This document shows positions 36,217 to 46,781 of a stretch of DNA of 64,000 nt, piece by piece. A model generated the notes under the pieces. It saw only the letters and a program-made list of their open reading frames with translations. It was not told the origin of the DNA and did no database searches. How positions within the stretch are numbered: the stretch's first letter is position 1; each line of letters begins with the position of its first letter. The stretch is taken from NCBI RefSeq assembly GCF_947507565.1, contig NC_089178.1:1488001-1552000 (forward strand). The letters are read 5' to 3'. This DNA comes from Oscarella lobularis (taxonomy: Eukaryota; Porifera; Homoscleromorpha; Homosclerophorida; Oscarellidae). The position numbers were made by a program, and so were the translations under genes.

Positions 36217-37344
36217 CTAGCGTCCGCCCTGAAGGCCTCCCACCAGCGCTCTTGCGCCCGCCAGGCTTTGTTCCGGGATCCGCACGTAGCGCATGTAGCA
36301 GTTGCTGCGCCATCGACCAAGCGCCTAAATAACCGCCGTCGACGCCCCGAGCCTCGCCGCCTCCGTGGCCGCCCCGATCCGCAGGCTGTGTCCCCCGAAC
36401 CGCTCTGACTCCACCCCAGCCTTGTCCAGCGCCGCCCGCAAACCGTCGACGAGCTGCCTTCGCGTCAGCGGGGCGCCATTTGGCCACAGGAACAGCGGGC
36501 CTTCCTGGGAGCCTCTTGCCGCCACGTAAGCTAAAAGCGCGGACACTGGGCACACCCCTCCCGGCGGAGCCCGACCCAGGAAGACAAAAGCCCCCTCGCC
36601 GAACTGGTCGGTTTTAGACATCTTGATTCGTAACCTCACCCACGACGGGTCGGGGAAACGGTCGACGGCCAAGTCCCGCACCACTAGATGCCGCAACGGC
36701 GAAAACTCTCGAAGGGACGGCACCGTGAACTCCCCGACACGGAGGCACCCAAAAAACCCTACACACACTGCCGCCCACAGAAGCCGCGCCTGTGCCTGGT
36801 CCGCGAACCCGTTCCAAACGCCCCGCAATCGTGCCAGCAGAGGAACCGTCAGCGGCAAGCGAGAGTCCGTCTGACGCCGCCCCTCGTTTGCCTGCACGCG
36901 CTGAATACCCCGCAGCAGGCGGTCCAATAGCGGCGGCCGCGGTTGGAATGGGTCGGCGGCCCCCGCCGTGATGTGGAGGCTGCGCACCGCGGAGAGATAC
37001 TGGCGCACGGTCGAGGCCGCGCAGCCGTCCTCCGCCAGCGCCGACGCAAAGAGGCAGAACGTGTCGAGCGAAGCGGGAACCGGACATATATTAAGGGCTT
37101 CACAGAACGACAGAAAACGACGCTGGCCGGACGAGTACGCTCTCCGTGATGCTGGAGCCAGGCCGTTTAGCGTGTAGACGCGACGAGCCGCTTCCAGTGC
37201 GGGGAGGTCCAGGCCTCGTCGCCCCCAAGGAGGGCGTCGAGCGCGACGGCCACCCCGTCCGGCACGACTCGCATGTCCAGCGCCACCTGCGAAAACGGCA
37301 GTCCAGTACGGTCGCCCCTCGCGACAGCGCGTCTGCGAAAACAT
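36217..37344 (-). CDS. Retrotransposon tyrosine recombinase, with in-frame TAG
   Basis: This is the integrase of the element, a lambda-integrase-family tyrosine recombinase. The SAM-like core-binding region contains YTLNGLAPASRRAYSSGQRRF and STVRQYLSAVRSLH. The catalytic Arg lies in CVGFFGCLRVGEFTV, and the HxxR box is GGHSLRIGAATEAARLG. The frame meets TAG at 36325-36327 just after STAVI, then stays open for ALGRWRSNCYMRYVRIPEQ, which contains the expected catalytic Tyr, and ends at a TAG at 36217. Related elements have Gln at the first TAG position, so a CAG-to-TAG change is likely. Without readthrough the protein would lack its nucleophile. It overlaps the end of the RNase H frame. Confidence 0.85.
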
Positions 37345-39103
37345 TATCTACCCCCGCTATGTGTTCCGACCGAAAGCAAAAATTAAGTTGGGCTGCGACG
37401 AACTGCAACGCGCGCAGAAGAGGCAGCAGCCGCCCGTCCCTACTAGATCCGGAGTTGATCGCCGCCACGACCGTGGTGTTGTCGCACTGGAACAGCACCG
37501 ACTCGCCACGCCACGTGGGACCCCAGACCACGGCCGCCACCAGCACCGGATAGAGCTCCTTGGGCGCGATCGGCTGATCGCGCCATGGCAACGACCAAGG
37601 CGATGCAAAACCCCGCCACGGAGAAGAGGAGACGGCAACGGCGCCGTAGCCCCAACAGCCAGACGCGTCCGATTGCACGCGCAACGAAGGAGCCCATGAG
37701 CCGACCGTCGACGCCAGCCCGACGCCGTTCCACGACGCCGCAAACGCCAGCCACTACGCGATATCCGCCCGCGCGGCCTGATTTAGGCGCACAAAACGGT
37801 CGAGCTGCCGCGCCGTGTGAGCGAGGTCCAGAAGTCGACGCACGAACGACCGGCCCGGACGCACGACCAGACTCGCGTGATGCATCAAGCCGACGAGAGA
37901 CAAGAGCTCCCGCTTAGTGCACGCCCGCTTGCCCGCGACAGCCGTCAGCTGCGACCTCAATCTGTGAAGCTTGTCCTCCGGGAGCCGCAAGACGCCGGCC
38001 ACCGTGTCGAACTCGATCCCCAGAAAGGTGAGCGTCGACGCCGGACCCTCAACCTTATGCATCGCGACCGGGACGCCGAGCTCCTTGCACACCGCCAACG
38101 CCCTCTCCAAATTGCGAGCGCACTCCGACTTCCCGGCCCGGCCCAGCACGAGAAAGTCGTCGAGGTAGTGGAGACCGACGGTGACGCCAGCGCGGAACAT
38201 GACCCACAGCAGGGCGTCCGCGACGGCGGAGAAGATCTTCGGCGCCGACCTCAGGCCAAAAGGCAACGCCGCGTCGAGGTACACTGCACCTTTCCAGCGA
38301 ACGCCGAGAAGACAACGGTCGTCCGGATGCACCGGAACCACGCGGTACGCCGCTCGAAGGTCCAGCTTCGCAAGGAGGCAATCCGGACCAAGCAGGCGTA
38401 CGAGGTCGACTGCGTCGTCGATACTCGCATAGCGAAGCGAGCACCAACGACGATCGACCCCGTCGTTAACGCTGGCTGCCGCTGGAGCTGACAAATCGAC
38501 GATGAGCCGCCACCGACCCGGTTGGTGAGGCTTCGGCAGAACGCCAAACGGGCTGACGTGCACCCGAGACGCGTACGGCGAGGCATCCAACGGCAGCATG
38601 CGTCGAGCGCGGACTTCGTCGTAGAGGTAGCCGTCGACGACCTCGGCGTGAGCCGTCGCCGAGCGTAAATTGCGCCCGGACACGCGCAACGGGCTGCCCG
38701 ACGCGAACCCGATGCGAAAGCCCTCTCGAAAACCCTTGCAGATGTATTCGGCGAACGAACGATCCGGATGAGGCGCTAGCCAAAAAACCCAGCGATCGAG
38801 CACTACGGGCGTAGTCACCGTCGCCAGGGGCGCCGGCAACGGGTGACCATTTCGCACGCAGGCTTGGAGCGCAAAGAGGTCCGCCATGTAGCGATAGCGA
38901 CCCCCCAAAACGTTGCACGCCAGCGAGCGAAGGCGCTCGAGCTCTACACACGAAAAAACACAACCATACGGCGCCCAAACCTGCGCGACGTGGAGGGGAG
39001 AACGCTCGGAACGACGGAAAAAATACGCGAAAGCCATGGAGAACGGCCAGAAGCCAAAGGCGAAGAGCGAACGAGAAAAAGGAAAAAGCCAATAAATACG
39101 CAA
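37100..39103 (-). CDS. Retrotransposon reverse transcriptase - RNase H, with in-frame TAG
   Basis: The RT domain contains WRLIVDLSAP, LLAKLDLRAAYRVVPVHPDD, ALPFGLRSAPKIFS, the catalytic LHYLDDFLVLG, and TLTFLGIEFDT. RNase H follows: VQSDASGCWGYGAV (first Asp), KELYPVLVAAV (Glu), FQCDNTTVVAAINSG (Asp), and AGVDNVFADALSRGAT (last Asp). RT and RNase H are in the same frame, separated only by a TAG at 37754-37756 (ADIA-stop-WLAFAASWNG). Related elements have Trp there. All other catalytic residues are present. The exact start is uncertain, as the frame is open back to 39103. The order RT-RH then recombinase is typical of DIRS-like elements. Confidence 0.87.
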
Positions 39104-39259
39104 TAATCACGATAAGCCAGCACACGCGCGCTAACCACGCGCAACTGCACAGCCGAAGCGATAACGACAAAGAAAACCAAAAAACGCCAACGAACAACCA
39201 ACTAGCCGTGGCTACACTAGCAGTAGTCCACAAACAAAAACGTCACGCAGCCAACGCAT

Positions 39260-40880
39260 TTACTCCGGACGCCCGCCGCGCGACACGGGCGAGCGCTCCC
39301 GATCGCTGCCTCGACGAACGCCACGCGACTCCCGGCCACGCTCGCCTTTTCCCGGGTCGTTGCGCTCGCGACGGGGCGAATCGCAGTGCTTGGCCCGATG
39401 AGCTCCCCAACAAACATTGCACACGTGCCGGTAAGTGCAATTCGGAAATTGACATGCTCCCTCGTTGTATCCGCGGCAAATCGGCCGTGGTTTTGTGCGA
39501 GCACCCGCCGGCGACGCGGCGCGAGCCACATTTCGATCCGTCGAGGCATCGCGCAACGAGCAAACGGCTTTAACGTGGTCGGTATCCAGGCAGAGAGGGC
39601 AGCGCGGCGCATTGTTGCCGAGAGCCACGAACGTCTGGGCATAAATGCCCTGATGCGGTGTGGCCCAGTCCATCGCCGGACGCACAGCGGCGAGCTTACG
39701 GAAACGCGTGTCGTAAGTACGCCAACCCTCGCCCCCGAGTTTGGCCGCTTCCTGTAGGATGAGGCGCATATACGAGAACAGCGACGCCGCGCGTGATGGG
39801 TCGCCAGCGCAGCGTACGATCGCGTACGTACTAAAACAGCGCGCCCAGCTAAGGACGCTCGGAATCGAGCGCAGCTGGGAGCGCGACTGAGGCATCCACT
39901 CGAAAAACGGACCAACCTCGCGCTTCAACAGCTCGAGGTTGTCCGGCAGAAGCTCCGCCAGCTCCACGTACTGACCCGCCTGGATCTTCGCCACCATCTT
40001 GCCGGAGACTGACACGCCGTCCTCCAACGCGAAGTCCGGCGACGTTGGCGGAGGAACCGCCTGAGCCAGCGCACGTGCCAGAGCCCCGAACGAGGTGCCG
40101 TCGACCGCGGCAGCGGACGGCACCACTCCAGGAGGCGCCTCGCCGTCCCCGAGCACCGCGATACCCGGGATCGCCGGCATCTGAGGTAGCTCCTCCAACG
40201 CTAGGAACACAAAGAACACCGCCGTACACCACGCACGCAGGCACGCAGGCCGAAAAGACACGCAGACACACCCAGAAGAGCGCCGCGCCGTGCAACCACG
40301 TACTCAGCTGCCCAAAACCGCGCGGGCGCCAACCGCGCGCCACGAAACCACGTACTCAGCTGCCCGAGACCGCGCGGGCGCCAAGCGCGCGCAAAATTAG
40401 CAACAATGCAGCTGCGCCGCTGCGCCGCCGCCGCAGAAACCACGACGCGTGCAGCTGAGACCGAGCCCGCGCCCGCCACGAGCCACAGGTGCACCGCGAA
40501 AGGAAGACAGGAGAGGACGGGAAGGGGGGTTAGGGAGTGGGTAGGGAAAAAACGTAAAGAAAAAACGGGGACCACCGAACCTCCTCCGCGGGAACCAGCC
40601 GGGCGAAAAGGCCTAAGCTACCGTACTTACCGTGCTCCCGGGAAGCGTTTCCATCCGACGCGCCGTCGGCCGGTAGAGCCGCCTGGCCCGCGTGTTGCGC
40701 GTACGCGGCCACGCCCGCTTGCACGGCATTCTGGATAATCGCCTGAAGCGCCGGTCCGGTGACAGCGACCACCGGGTTTTGCGCGTCGCGCTGCTGCTGG
40801 ATAGCAGGTTGCTGATCCTGCAATCGCTGAGCTTGATCCGGCGGGTTTTGAAGAGCTTGATCCGGCGGGTTTTGATCCAT
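39260..40880 (-). CDS. Retrotransposon gag-like protein, spliced
   Basis: The start ATG at 40878-40880 gives MDQNPPDQALQNPPDQAQ, a Gln/Pro-rich region and AVTGPALQAIIQNAVQAG. A donor (GTAAGT) after SREH and an acceptor (TTCCTAG) at 40201 define an intron of 430 nt (40201-40630). Splicing reads in frame into ALEELPQMPAIPGIAVLG. The second exon carries a conserved helical region (FSYMRLILQEAAKLGGEGW) and zinc knuckles: CPLCLDTDHVKAVC, then CRGYNEGACQFPNCTYRHVC and CNVCWGAHRAKHC. It ends in an Arg-rich tail at 39260. It probably packages element RNA. The frame is intact. Confidence 0.75.
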
Positions 40881-40892
40881 GATGATGAGAAA

Positions 40893-41011
40893 GAAGAGAA
40901 AAGATTGCGTCGCGCGTAGGTGTGCTCGCCTCGGCCGCTGTGATGCGAATGAGCCCGCCCACGCCCGACGCTCCGTATCAACGACGGTTAACAATAATGT
41001 TAACCTGCCAT
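40893..41011 (-). repeat. A1 5'-terminal repeat of the retrotransposon
   Basis: The copy of A2 at the 5' end. It precedes the gag-like start codon by only about a dozen bases, so it likely contains the promoter and 5' UTR. Confidence 0.9.
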
Positions 41012-41197
41012 CAAATCAAAGCTTTTGCTTTGTCCCGCATGATTAGGTGATAGTGGTATGTTCCTAAAGCCTCTACACCTTGGCCCAGACAAAAATATTT
41101 GGAAGAAGGGATCTTTGCGTTCTGATTGGCTAGTAAGTATTGTTACCTCACCAACGGCGAGCATGCGCAACGATATTCCCCCCTGCTCCTCCTACGT
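41012..41197 (-). repeat. Right arm of the older palindrome
   Basis: The inverse of 34608-34792, from CAAATCAAAGCTTTTGC to the CCCCCCTGCTCCT block. Before the two insertions the arms would have been nearly adjacent. Confidence 0.8.
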
Positions 41198-41412
41198 CAG
41201 AAAAGCACCTAATTAGGAAAACATTGCAATCATGCAAGTATTTACAGTATGTTATAATGTAGGTACAGCTGTAGTAGCTAACGGCTGTACTGACCATGTG
41301 AATGTGACAACATAAATTATGACGTCCCACTATGTTATTCACTCGCGTACAGTAAGCGGTGGGAGGCTCTGCATGATGGCAACACGGTGAACACCGGGCC
41401 ATCATTCTCTAG

Positions 41413-41902
41413 TTTTAGAAAAGCTGATGTGCATAATGTGCATGACACTGCCTAACCATGGCATGCATTATTTTCCGCAAAACCCTACAATTGACCTCTC
41501 ATGCGACACAGAGCTACCCCTTCCTAGCCCTAACTCTGCCCCTTCGGGTTTTCGTGTCACGAGGACCATTATCAGCTCGCAGTTGGGTTTGCGTGCTGCG
41601 AGCGAAGCTCGCAGCACGACAAACCCAACGTGCTCCTTTACTGCGTTCCCTTGATAAACGTTACTAAGTAAGCTCATTGTTATGTGCCCGTTATGTTTAA
41701 TAGTATTTATTCTTGGCGGCTAGCATAGATATATCAGCATATTGTTATATCTATGCTGCAAACTATTGAACACAATCCGGGGTTACTATCTACTGTGACG
41801 TCACCTAATATACGGGAGAGTATGACATCACAATGAATGTGATGTCATAAAGGCACCTGTGGGTGTGATTGGTTTAAGAGCGATTGTGACGTGAGCGTTA
41901 CC

Positions 41903-41966
<64 letters not shown>

Positions 41967-42055
41967 CACACACACTTTGAGATTTTGCCCCATCACGTTT
42001 GAGAGCCCCTCCCACCAGGGCGCGCGCGGGCTTCGCCCGCGCGCGCCCTGGTGGG
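41413..42055 (+). repeat. Direct repeat copy 2 of the outer element
   Basis: Same blocks and orientation as 33365-34084, with a longer (CAGA)n run at about 41903-41965 and a longer GC hairpin (42010-42053). Its 3' edge runs into ATTATCTAGTATCCCTG, the outer inverted end. Confidence 0.7.
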
Positions 42056-42236
42056 ATTATCTAGTATCCCTGATTCAAGCATCCAAACTGTTCTACGACA
42101 ACTCTTGAGTATCCTACAGAAGTGATTTTACTCAAGAAAAATTTATTGAAATTGACAGTCAGCTTTCTACACATCTTTCACGTAATATTAAAAATAACTT
42201 GACTTATCTGCGCACTCGTCATTCTCTAAGTAAGCG

Positions 42237-42690
42237 TCAGAAATTTGGCTGACGTTTGCTGGGTGGATCTCTGTCTGTTCCAAGAGGTTTCACTATACTA
42301 ACTAAAGGTTCATAATCAGAGCCTTCTAGCTAAAAACTACCTTCGGTTCAGTGCATGCGAAAAAAGACTGAAACAGCGGGACTCTTACTTGAATTGGTGT
42401 ATGTTGCAGCACACGAAGAGTGATACGAATCACGGTCTTGTTTGAAGGTATGTACTGTGTAACTGCCTTGATTCTTCTATTTCAAAATTGATGATGAGAG
42501 GAAAAGAAAAAAGGAAGCGAAACTCGATCTTACTAGCGTTGCCAAAGGATCGGTGAGTAGCCAAATAAATTTCACGTGACACGTAGGAGTTCCCAAAGAG
42601 AGCGAGAGAGTAGACGTCTTTTCCACTAAAGAACATGAGCTCAGTGCGAATAAAAGCCACATTGCTTCTAGGTAGAAGTAACCTAGTTTG
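42237..42690 (-). CDS. Possible small minus-strand gene, unidentified
   Basis: Three minus-strand stretches splice in frame through good GT-AG introns. The first contains FFSGKDVYSLALFGNSYVSR, the second RRIKAVTQYIPSNKTVIRI, and the last is LEGSDYEPLVSIVKPLGTDR ending RQPNF-stop at 42237. I do not recognise the family. No ATG-bearing 5' exon is visible. The first exon overlaps, in antisense, a candidate first exon of the plus-strand oxidoreductase gene, so one of the two calls may be wrong. Confidence 0.4.
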
Positions 42691-45600
42691 ATCGACGTCG
42701 CTCACCCGTTTCTCAGCGGGAGCCACCCTATCCGTTCGAAGAACAACACTTGACGTCCACCTTCACCGCTACACTCTCAAGCAGCTTTCAGCTGATCTAC
42801 AGAGTTTGTTCGCTGCAAATTTAAAAGAATTTACTGCAAAGAACAACACTGAGTACGCAATGTCTTACGAAGCCTACCTCAATGAACGTGAGTGAACAAA
42901 AATCGTTATCCCTTAGAGAAACGTTCTGTAGAGAGAACGGATCTCGACTGCGATTCAAATGTCCAAAAAAGCTTTATCAAGGCCGCTAAGGTACCCCCAC
43001 TTCCGACTCCCTTACACAGCAGATGCATCTGTACTTATAGACCGGTGTCGTGGTCCACATCAACGCTAAACTAAGAGCCTTGGAAGCAAAAATCAATGGT
43101 AAGTACACAATTACCCCCCTTCATTACCCGTTTTCAACTGACGTCAACAGAAAGTGGAAACTCGCTGCCAGGAGCTCTTGAACAAAGCCTGTCAGGACTT
43201 CGATTCGAGGTCAATCCAAAAGGACCGTTTCCCATGGCAGACGACGAGGTTCAAGTCACCCAACCAACCGGAGCAGGGATGATAGTCAAGCCGTTAGACT
43301 GCGACGTCGTCGTGGCTGGCGGTGGAAGGTGCAGTCGTCAAATTAAATCTTCATCATGAATTTTTCTAAAATAAAAGTGTTTTAGTGCAGGAATTGGTGC
43401 AGCTCTTTCGGCTGCGCGATCTGGTGCTCGCACCGTTTGCATTCAAGGTACAGCGTTTCGACTCACGGCAAGTAATATTATTACCCCACTACAAACACAC
43501 AGGACGCCCTGTTCTGGGTGGTAATGCTTCAAGTGAAGTCAGAGTTCAGATGGTCGGTGCCGATATAGGAGGAAGTATGTTATAGGGACCAACCAACGCT
43601 TGTGCAAATAGTGTGCTTTACTTTTACTACACAGCGCGAGGAAAGCAAGATGAGACTGAGGCAAGGGAAGGTGGGCTGCTTGAAGAAATCCGATTGGACA
43701 ACTCCATAGCAAATCCCCAAGTGTGCCCAACCTTATTGGGCTACTAGTCCCTTATTGCTATAAACCTTCCTCTTTTAGTTTTGTGCTGAAATGCTGTCTC
43801 TAACGTTTCTTGACAAATTTCGGGCGGAGCCTAACATGACCCTGCTACTCAATACCTGGTTTACCGGAGTTCATAAAGATGACGACGGAACCATTCGGGT
43901 AAATAATTCAAACTAAGGGTCTCACACTTCCTAACAAAACAAAATAAATGCGACAGGTTGCCTACGCTGATAACCAACTCACTCAGAAACGCTACGAAAT
44001 ATCTGGAAAGGTTTTCATCGACTGCTCAGGCGACGGCCGTCTCGGAGTCGAGGCTGGCTGTCACTGGACTCAAGGAAGAGAATCTAAGGCTCAATACGGC
44101 GAGTCTCTTGCCATGGACGTCGCTGATACGCTCACTGAAGGAACTACGTTAATTTTTCAAGCCAAGTAAGAACCGGTTATAGTACTAAGCTAATACATGT
44201 TGACTCGACCTACCTGTAAGGGAAATGGGCAAGCCAATGCCATTTCAGCCGCCTCCGACGTTTACACGCAAATTCACTGCAGACGATTTTAAATTTCGCC
44301 ACTTTGCAGCAATCGACGTTGGTATCTAAGAGAAAATCTATTAAGCCCTATAGCTGCAGGTCTCTACTGTATCAAGGCTATTGGTGGATTGAGGTTTCGT
44401 ATCCCTACGATACGGTGAGTGACGGCGAAAAAATTATGGAAGAACTAATAGAGGCTCTAATCGGCGTATGGGACTACATCAAAAACGGAGAAAGAATGTT
44501 TGACGCCGATCCGACCAACTGGGCCCTAGACTGGTTCGGTAAGCCCTAGCTCAATCATTGATACAAAATCTCTACCGTCAAGTTGCGAAGGGCAATATCC
44601 ATGTAAGCGTGAAGCGCGAAGAATGATTGGGATTCACGTTCAGACACAAAACGAAATCGTTCCCCAGCCGACTGATTTCTTCGACGTCGTCTGTCACGGA
44701 GGATGGAGTTTTGATCTCCACAATCCAAAAGGTAGCTCTTCGAGATCCTAAGATCCTTTCAGTATTTTCACACTCATTTCATTGATTATCACAGGAATCA
44801 ACGACCCAAATGGCAGACCCAATATGTCAATTCACGTTCCGTACATATACGGAACGCCTCTCCGGTCCTTTATCTCTGCAAATGTTCCAAATCTCATGTT
44901 TGCAGGCCGACTTTCCAGTTTCTCTCACGTCGTCTACGGTTCTCAACGCGTCATGGCCACATGCACAACGGTATAGCAGTGAAACACATAGCGCGGTGTG
45001 AAAATTGACGGTACGCGTACTTATTCACTAAGCACGGTCAAGCCGCTGGAACTGCTGCTGCATATGCCGTGCAGTACGGAATAACTCCTCAACAACTAGC
45101 AGAGGATGCTGATGCTGTATGGAGCGTTCAACAGGTAAAACAGCTTCGGATACCGCATGTGCCAACATCCGAGTCCCATCTTTGCAGCAACTACTACGTG
45201 ACGATCAGTTCGTTGTAAACCAAATCAATCAAGATCCAAGAGACATGGCCTTGAAAGCAACAGTATCAGCAACCAGGTTAAGAAGAAACCATTTCGATGC
45301 CAGTCGCTAGACGCGCGAGTTATAGTGCAGTAGACGGAAGTGAAGCAAAGGAAGCCATTTCGGGACAGACAAGAGCTGTCTATGGGCCCGGCGGCTGTCT
45401 TTCTGGGCAATGCTTGCCAGGAACAAATAGATGGATAAGGCAGAGAGATTCCACATGCCAACCAGCGTCTCCTTTCACTGATCCTTCTCTCCTAGTTCCA
45501 CCGTTCCTGCTGCGATAACACTTGAGTGGGAATCACCAATAACAATTGGACAAGTCCAGTTCATTTTTGACTCAGCACTGTGGAGAGAATTCACTTTCTC

Positions 45601-46140
45601 AAACGTGCTGGAAAGTCAGGCAAGGATGATCTGGGGAAGGCCCATGCCTGAGACGGTCAAAGACTACAACATTCAAGTGCGTGTCGAAGGATCAGCACAG
45701 TGGCAGACAATCGCTGCTATTGAGGTAGAATATAGAAGCTCTTTTGAGACGTCAATGACAATGCCTTACTGCAGGACAACTATCAAAGACGACGAGTTCA
45801 TGACGTAAGTTGATCAAACTTGCTCTCAAAACTACGTCGTTTTTTTGACGCTTAGTTGAATCTTCCGGACAAATACTCGGGTCTCAAAGTGGAAGTGACT
45901 GCCACTAACGGTTGCGACCAGGCCCGAATATGGTACTCATAAAACCCTCTTACGATATTCTTGCCTACATTCGATTTTAGTGAAATCCGGGTGTATCCAG
46001 TGGGCCAAACGGGAAAATTTCCTCCAAAGCCTCCATCGCTAGAGAGCACAGTCTCCAGTATACCCATGACTACTATTAGCCTAGCTACACCAAAACCGCC
46101 AAAAAACTGGCTCAATGGATCACAGTTTCCTGTTGCCTAG
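42635..46140 (+). CDS. FAD-dependent oxidoreductase with C-terminal discoidin-like region
   Basis: The enzyme has an N-terminal Rossmann FAD-binding fold: [20 protein letters not shown] is formed across an intron, followed by [20 protein letters not shown]. Then come [46 protein letters not shown] and [20 protein letters not shown]. This matches the FAD_oxidored family, best known in bacteria. The C-terminal part ([19 protein letters not shown], later [10 protein letters not shown] and IRVYPVG) resembles an F5/8-type carbohydrate-binding domain. The substrate is unknown. There are at least twelve short introns, so it is a nuclear gene. The start is uncertain: an ATG at 42635 splices in frame through a 45-nt intron, while an ATG at 42860 (MSYEAYLNE) is a simpler choice. 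The stop is at 46138-46140. Confidence 0.75.
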
Positions 46141-46780
46141 CTACGCACGAGTTGTATCTGTCCACTGTATGCGCTGGTATTAAACGGTCTGTTGCGTCTT
46201 GGCTGTACGGTCAACGGCTCTACGGCAACTACTTCTTCGAGTGAAAATGCGGTGAACGTCTCGCGTGAACGGAAGTGAAGCACCCCTCTACTAAAGTAGT
46301 AGGCGGAGTACTGTAGGCGGAAAGCCTTTCATCGCTGCAGATGCTCCTGCTTAGGCGGTTCATCTTACCTTCAGCTTTCAAAAATATCGATTGCAAGTAG
46401 TCAACGCTTTGTTGTAGAAACAATAAAGCACGGACTTCGGTCATTCCTACAACTTGGATCAAAAGGATCAACTAACGTACCTGTACCAATACCAACGTCG
46501 TAGAGACTTTCAGCAGAGCCGGAATATTCTTCTACCCTGAAAAAAGAGGAAACAAATTTGCACCCATTCCCGTAATTTACATAAATGCACAATTGTTTGT
46601 TCGCTAAGGTCCCACGGTCGGTCTACCCATCCATGATTCCTGCACAATGCTAAGGAGTGCGTAACAAGAAAACCGTTATGAAGCCGTAAATTACAGAATG
46701 GCTACACCGGCAACTATAGACAAACCCCAACACTACTCCCACTCTTTCAACTGAGTTACATAAGAAGAGATGACGCGGCG
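46141..46780. other. Spacer, possible minus-strand exon remnants
   Basis: On the minus strand, about 46380-46640, fragments such as NHGWVDRPWDLSEQTIVHL, EYSGSAESLYDVGIGT and MTEVRALLFLQQSVDYLQSI look like coding sequence. I could not join all of them in one frame with standard splice sites. This could be a small undetected gene or a decayed one. No repeats were seen. Confidence 0.3.
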
Positions 46781-46781
46781 C

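Larger units (their letters stand above)
35508..41011 (-). mobile_element. Tyrosine-recombinase retrotransposon with split direct repeats (Ngaro/PAT type)
   Basis: Read on the minus strand the order is A1 (41011-40893), gag-like, RT, RNase H, tyrosine recombinase, B1 (36101-35899), A2 (35898-35780), a 69-bp spacer, then B2 (35710-35508). Split direct repeats A1-B1-A2-B2 define Ngaro- and PAT-like elements, as opposed to the inverted ends of DIRS1. B1 and B2 are both 203 bp and nearly identical. A1 and A2 (119 bp) differ at about two positions, suggesting a fairly recent insertion. The element is much more GC-rich than its surroundings. It lacks a target duplication, as expected for recombinase-mediated integration. 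Two in-frame TAG codons interrupt its ORFs. Confidence 0.88.
33345..42072. mobile_element. 8.7-kb nested mobile-element block with inverted ends and 7-bp target duplication
   Basis: The left end CAGGGATACTAGATAAT (33345-33361) is exactly inverted at the right end (42056-42072). ATTCAAG lies directly outside on both sides (33338-33344 and 42073-42079), a 7-bp target-site duplication. Inside are two direct repeats of about 650-720 bp, an inner pair of inverted AACTAGA-n-AATGATGGCC ends (34084 and 41412), an older palindrome, a foldback element, and a 5.5-kb tyrosine-recombinase retrotransposon. The block therefore arose by repeated insertion. Ends plus duplication imply a cut-and-paste transposon as the outer layer, but no transposase remains recognisable. 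Confidence 0.75.

Noticed and set aside
38055-38447. Long alternative-frame ORFs in the retrotransposon
   Set aside because: The GC-rich DNA keeps several frames open; only the frames with RT, RNase H, recombinase and zinc-knuckle motifs are supported.
36217-39103. Genome-wide reassignment of TAG to an amino acid
   Set aside because: TAG is used as the natural stop of PRPF4, PIGA, EVI5 and the oxidoreductase gene in this window.
33345-42072. Helitron, because of a GC hairpin followed by CTAG near the right end
   Set aside because: Exact inverted ends and a 7-bp target duplication are not Helitron features, and there is no Rep/helicase sequence.
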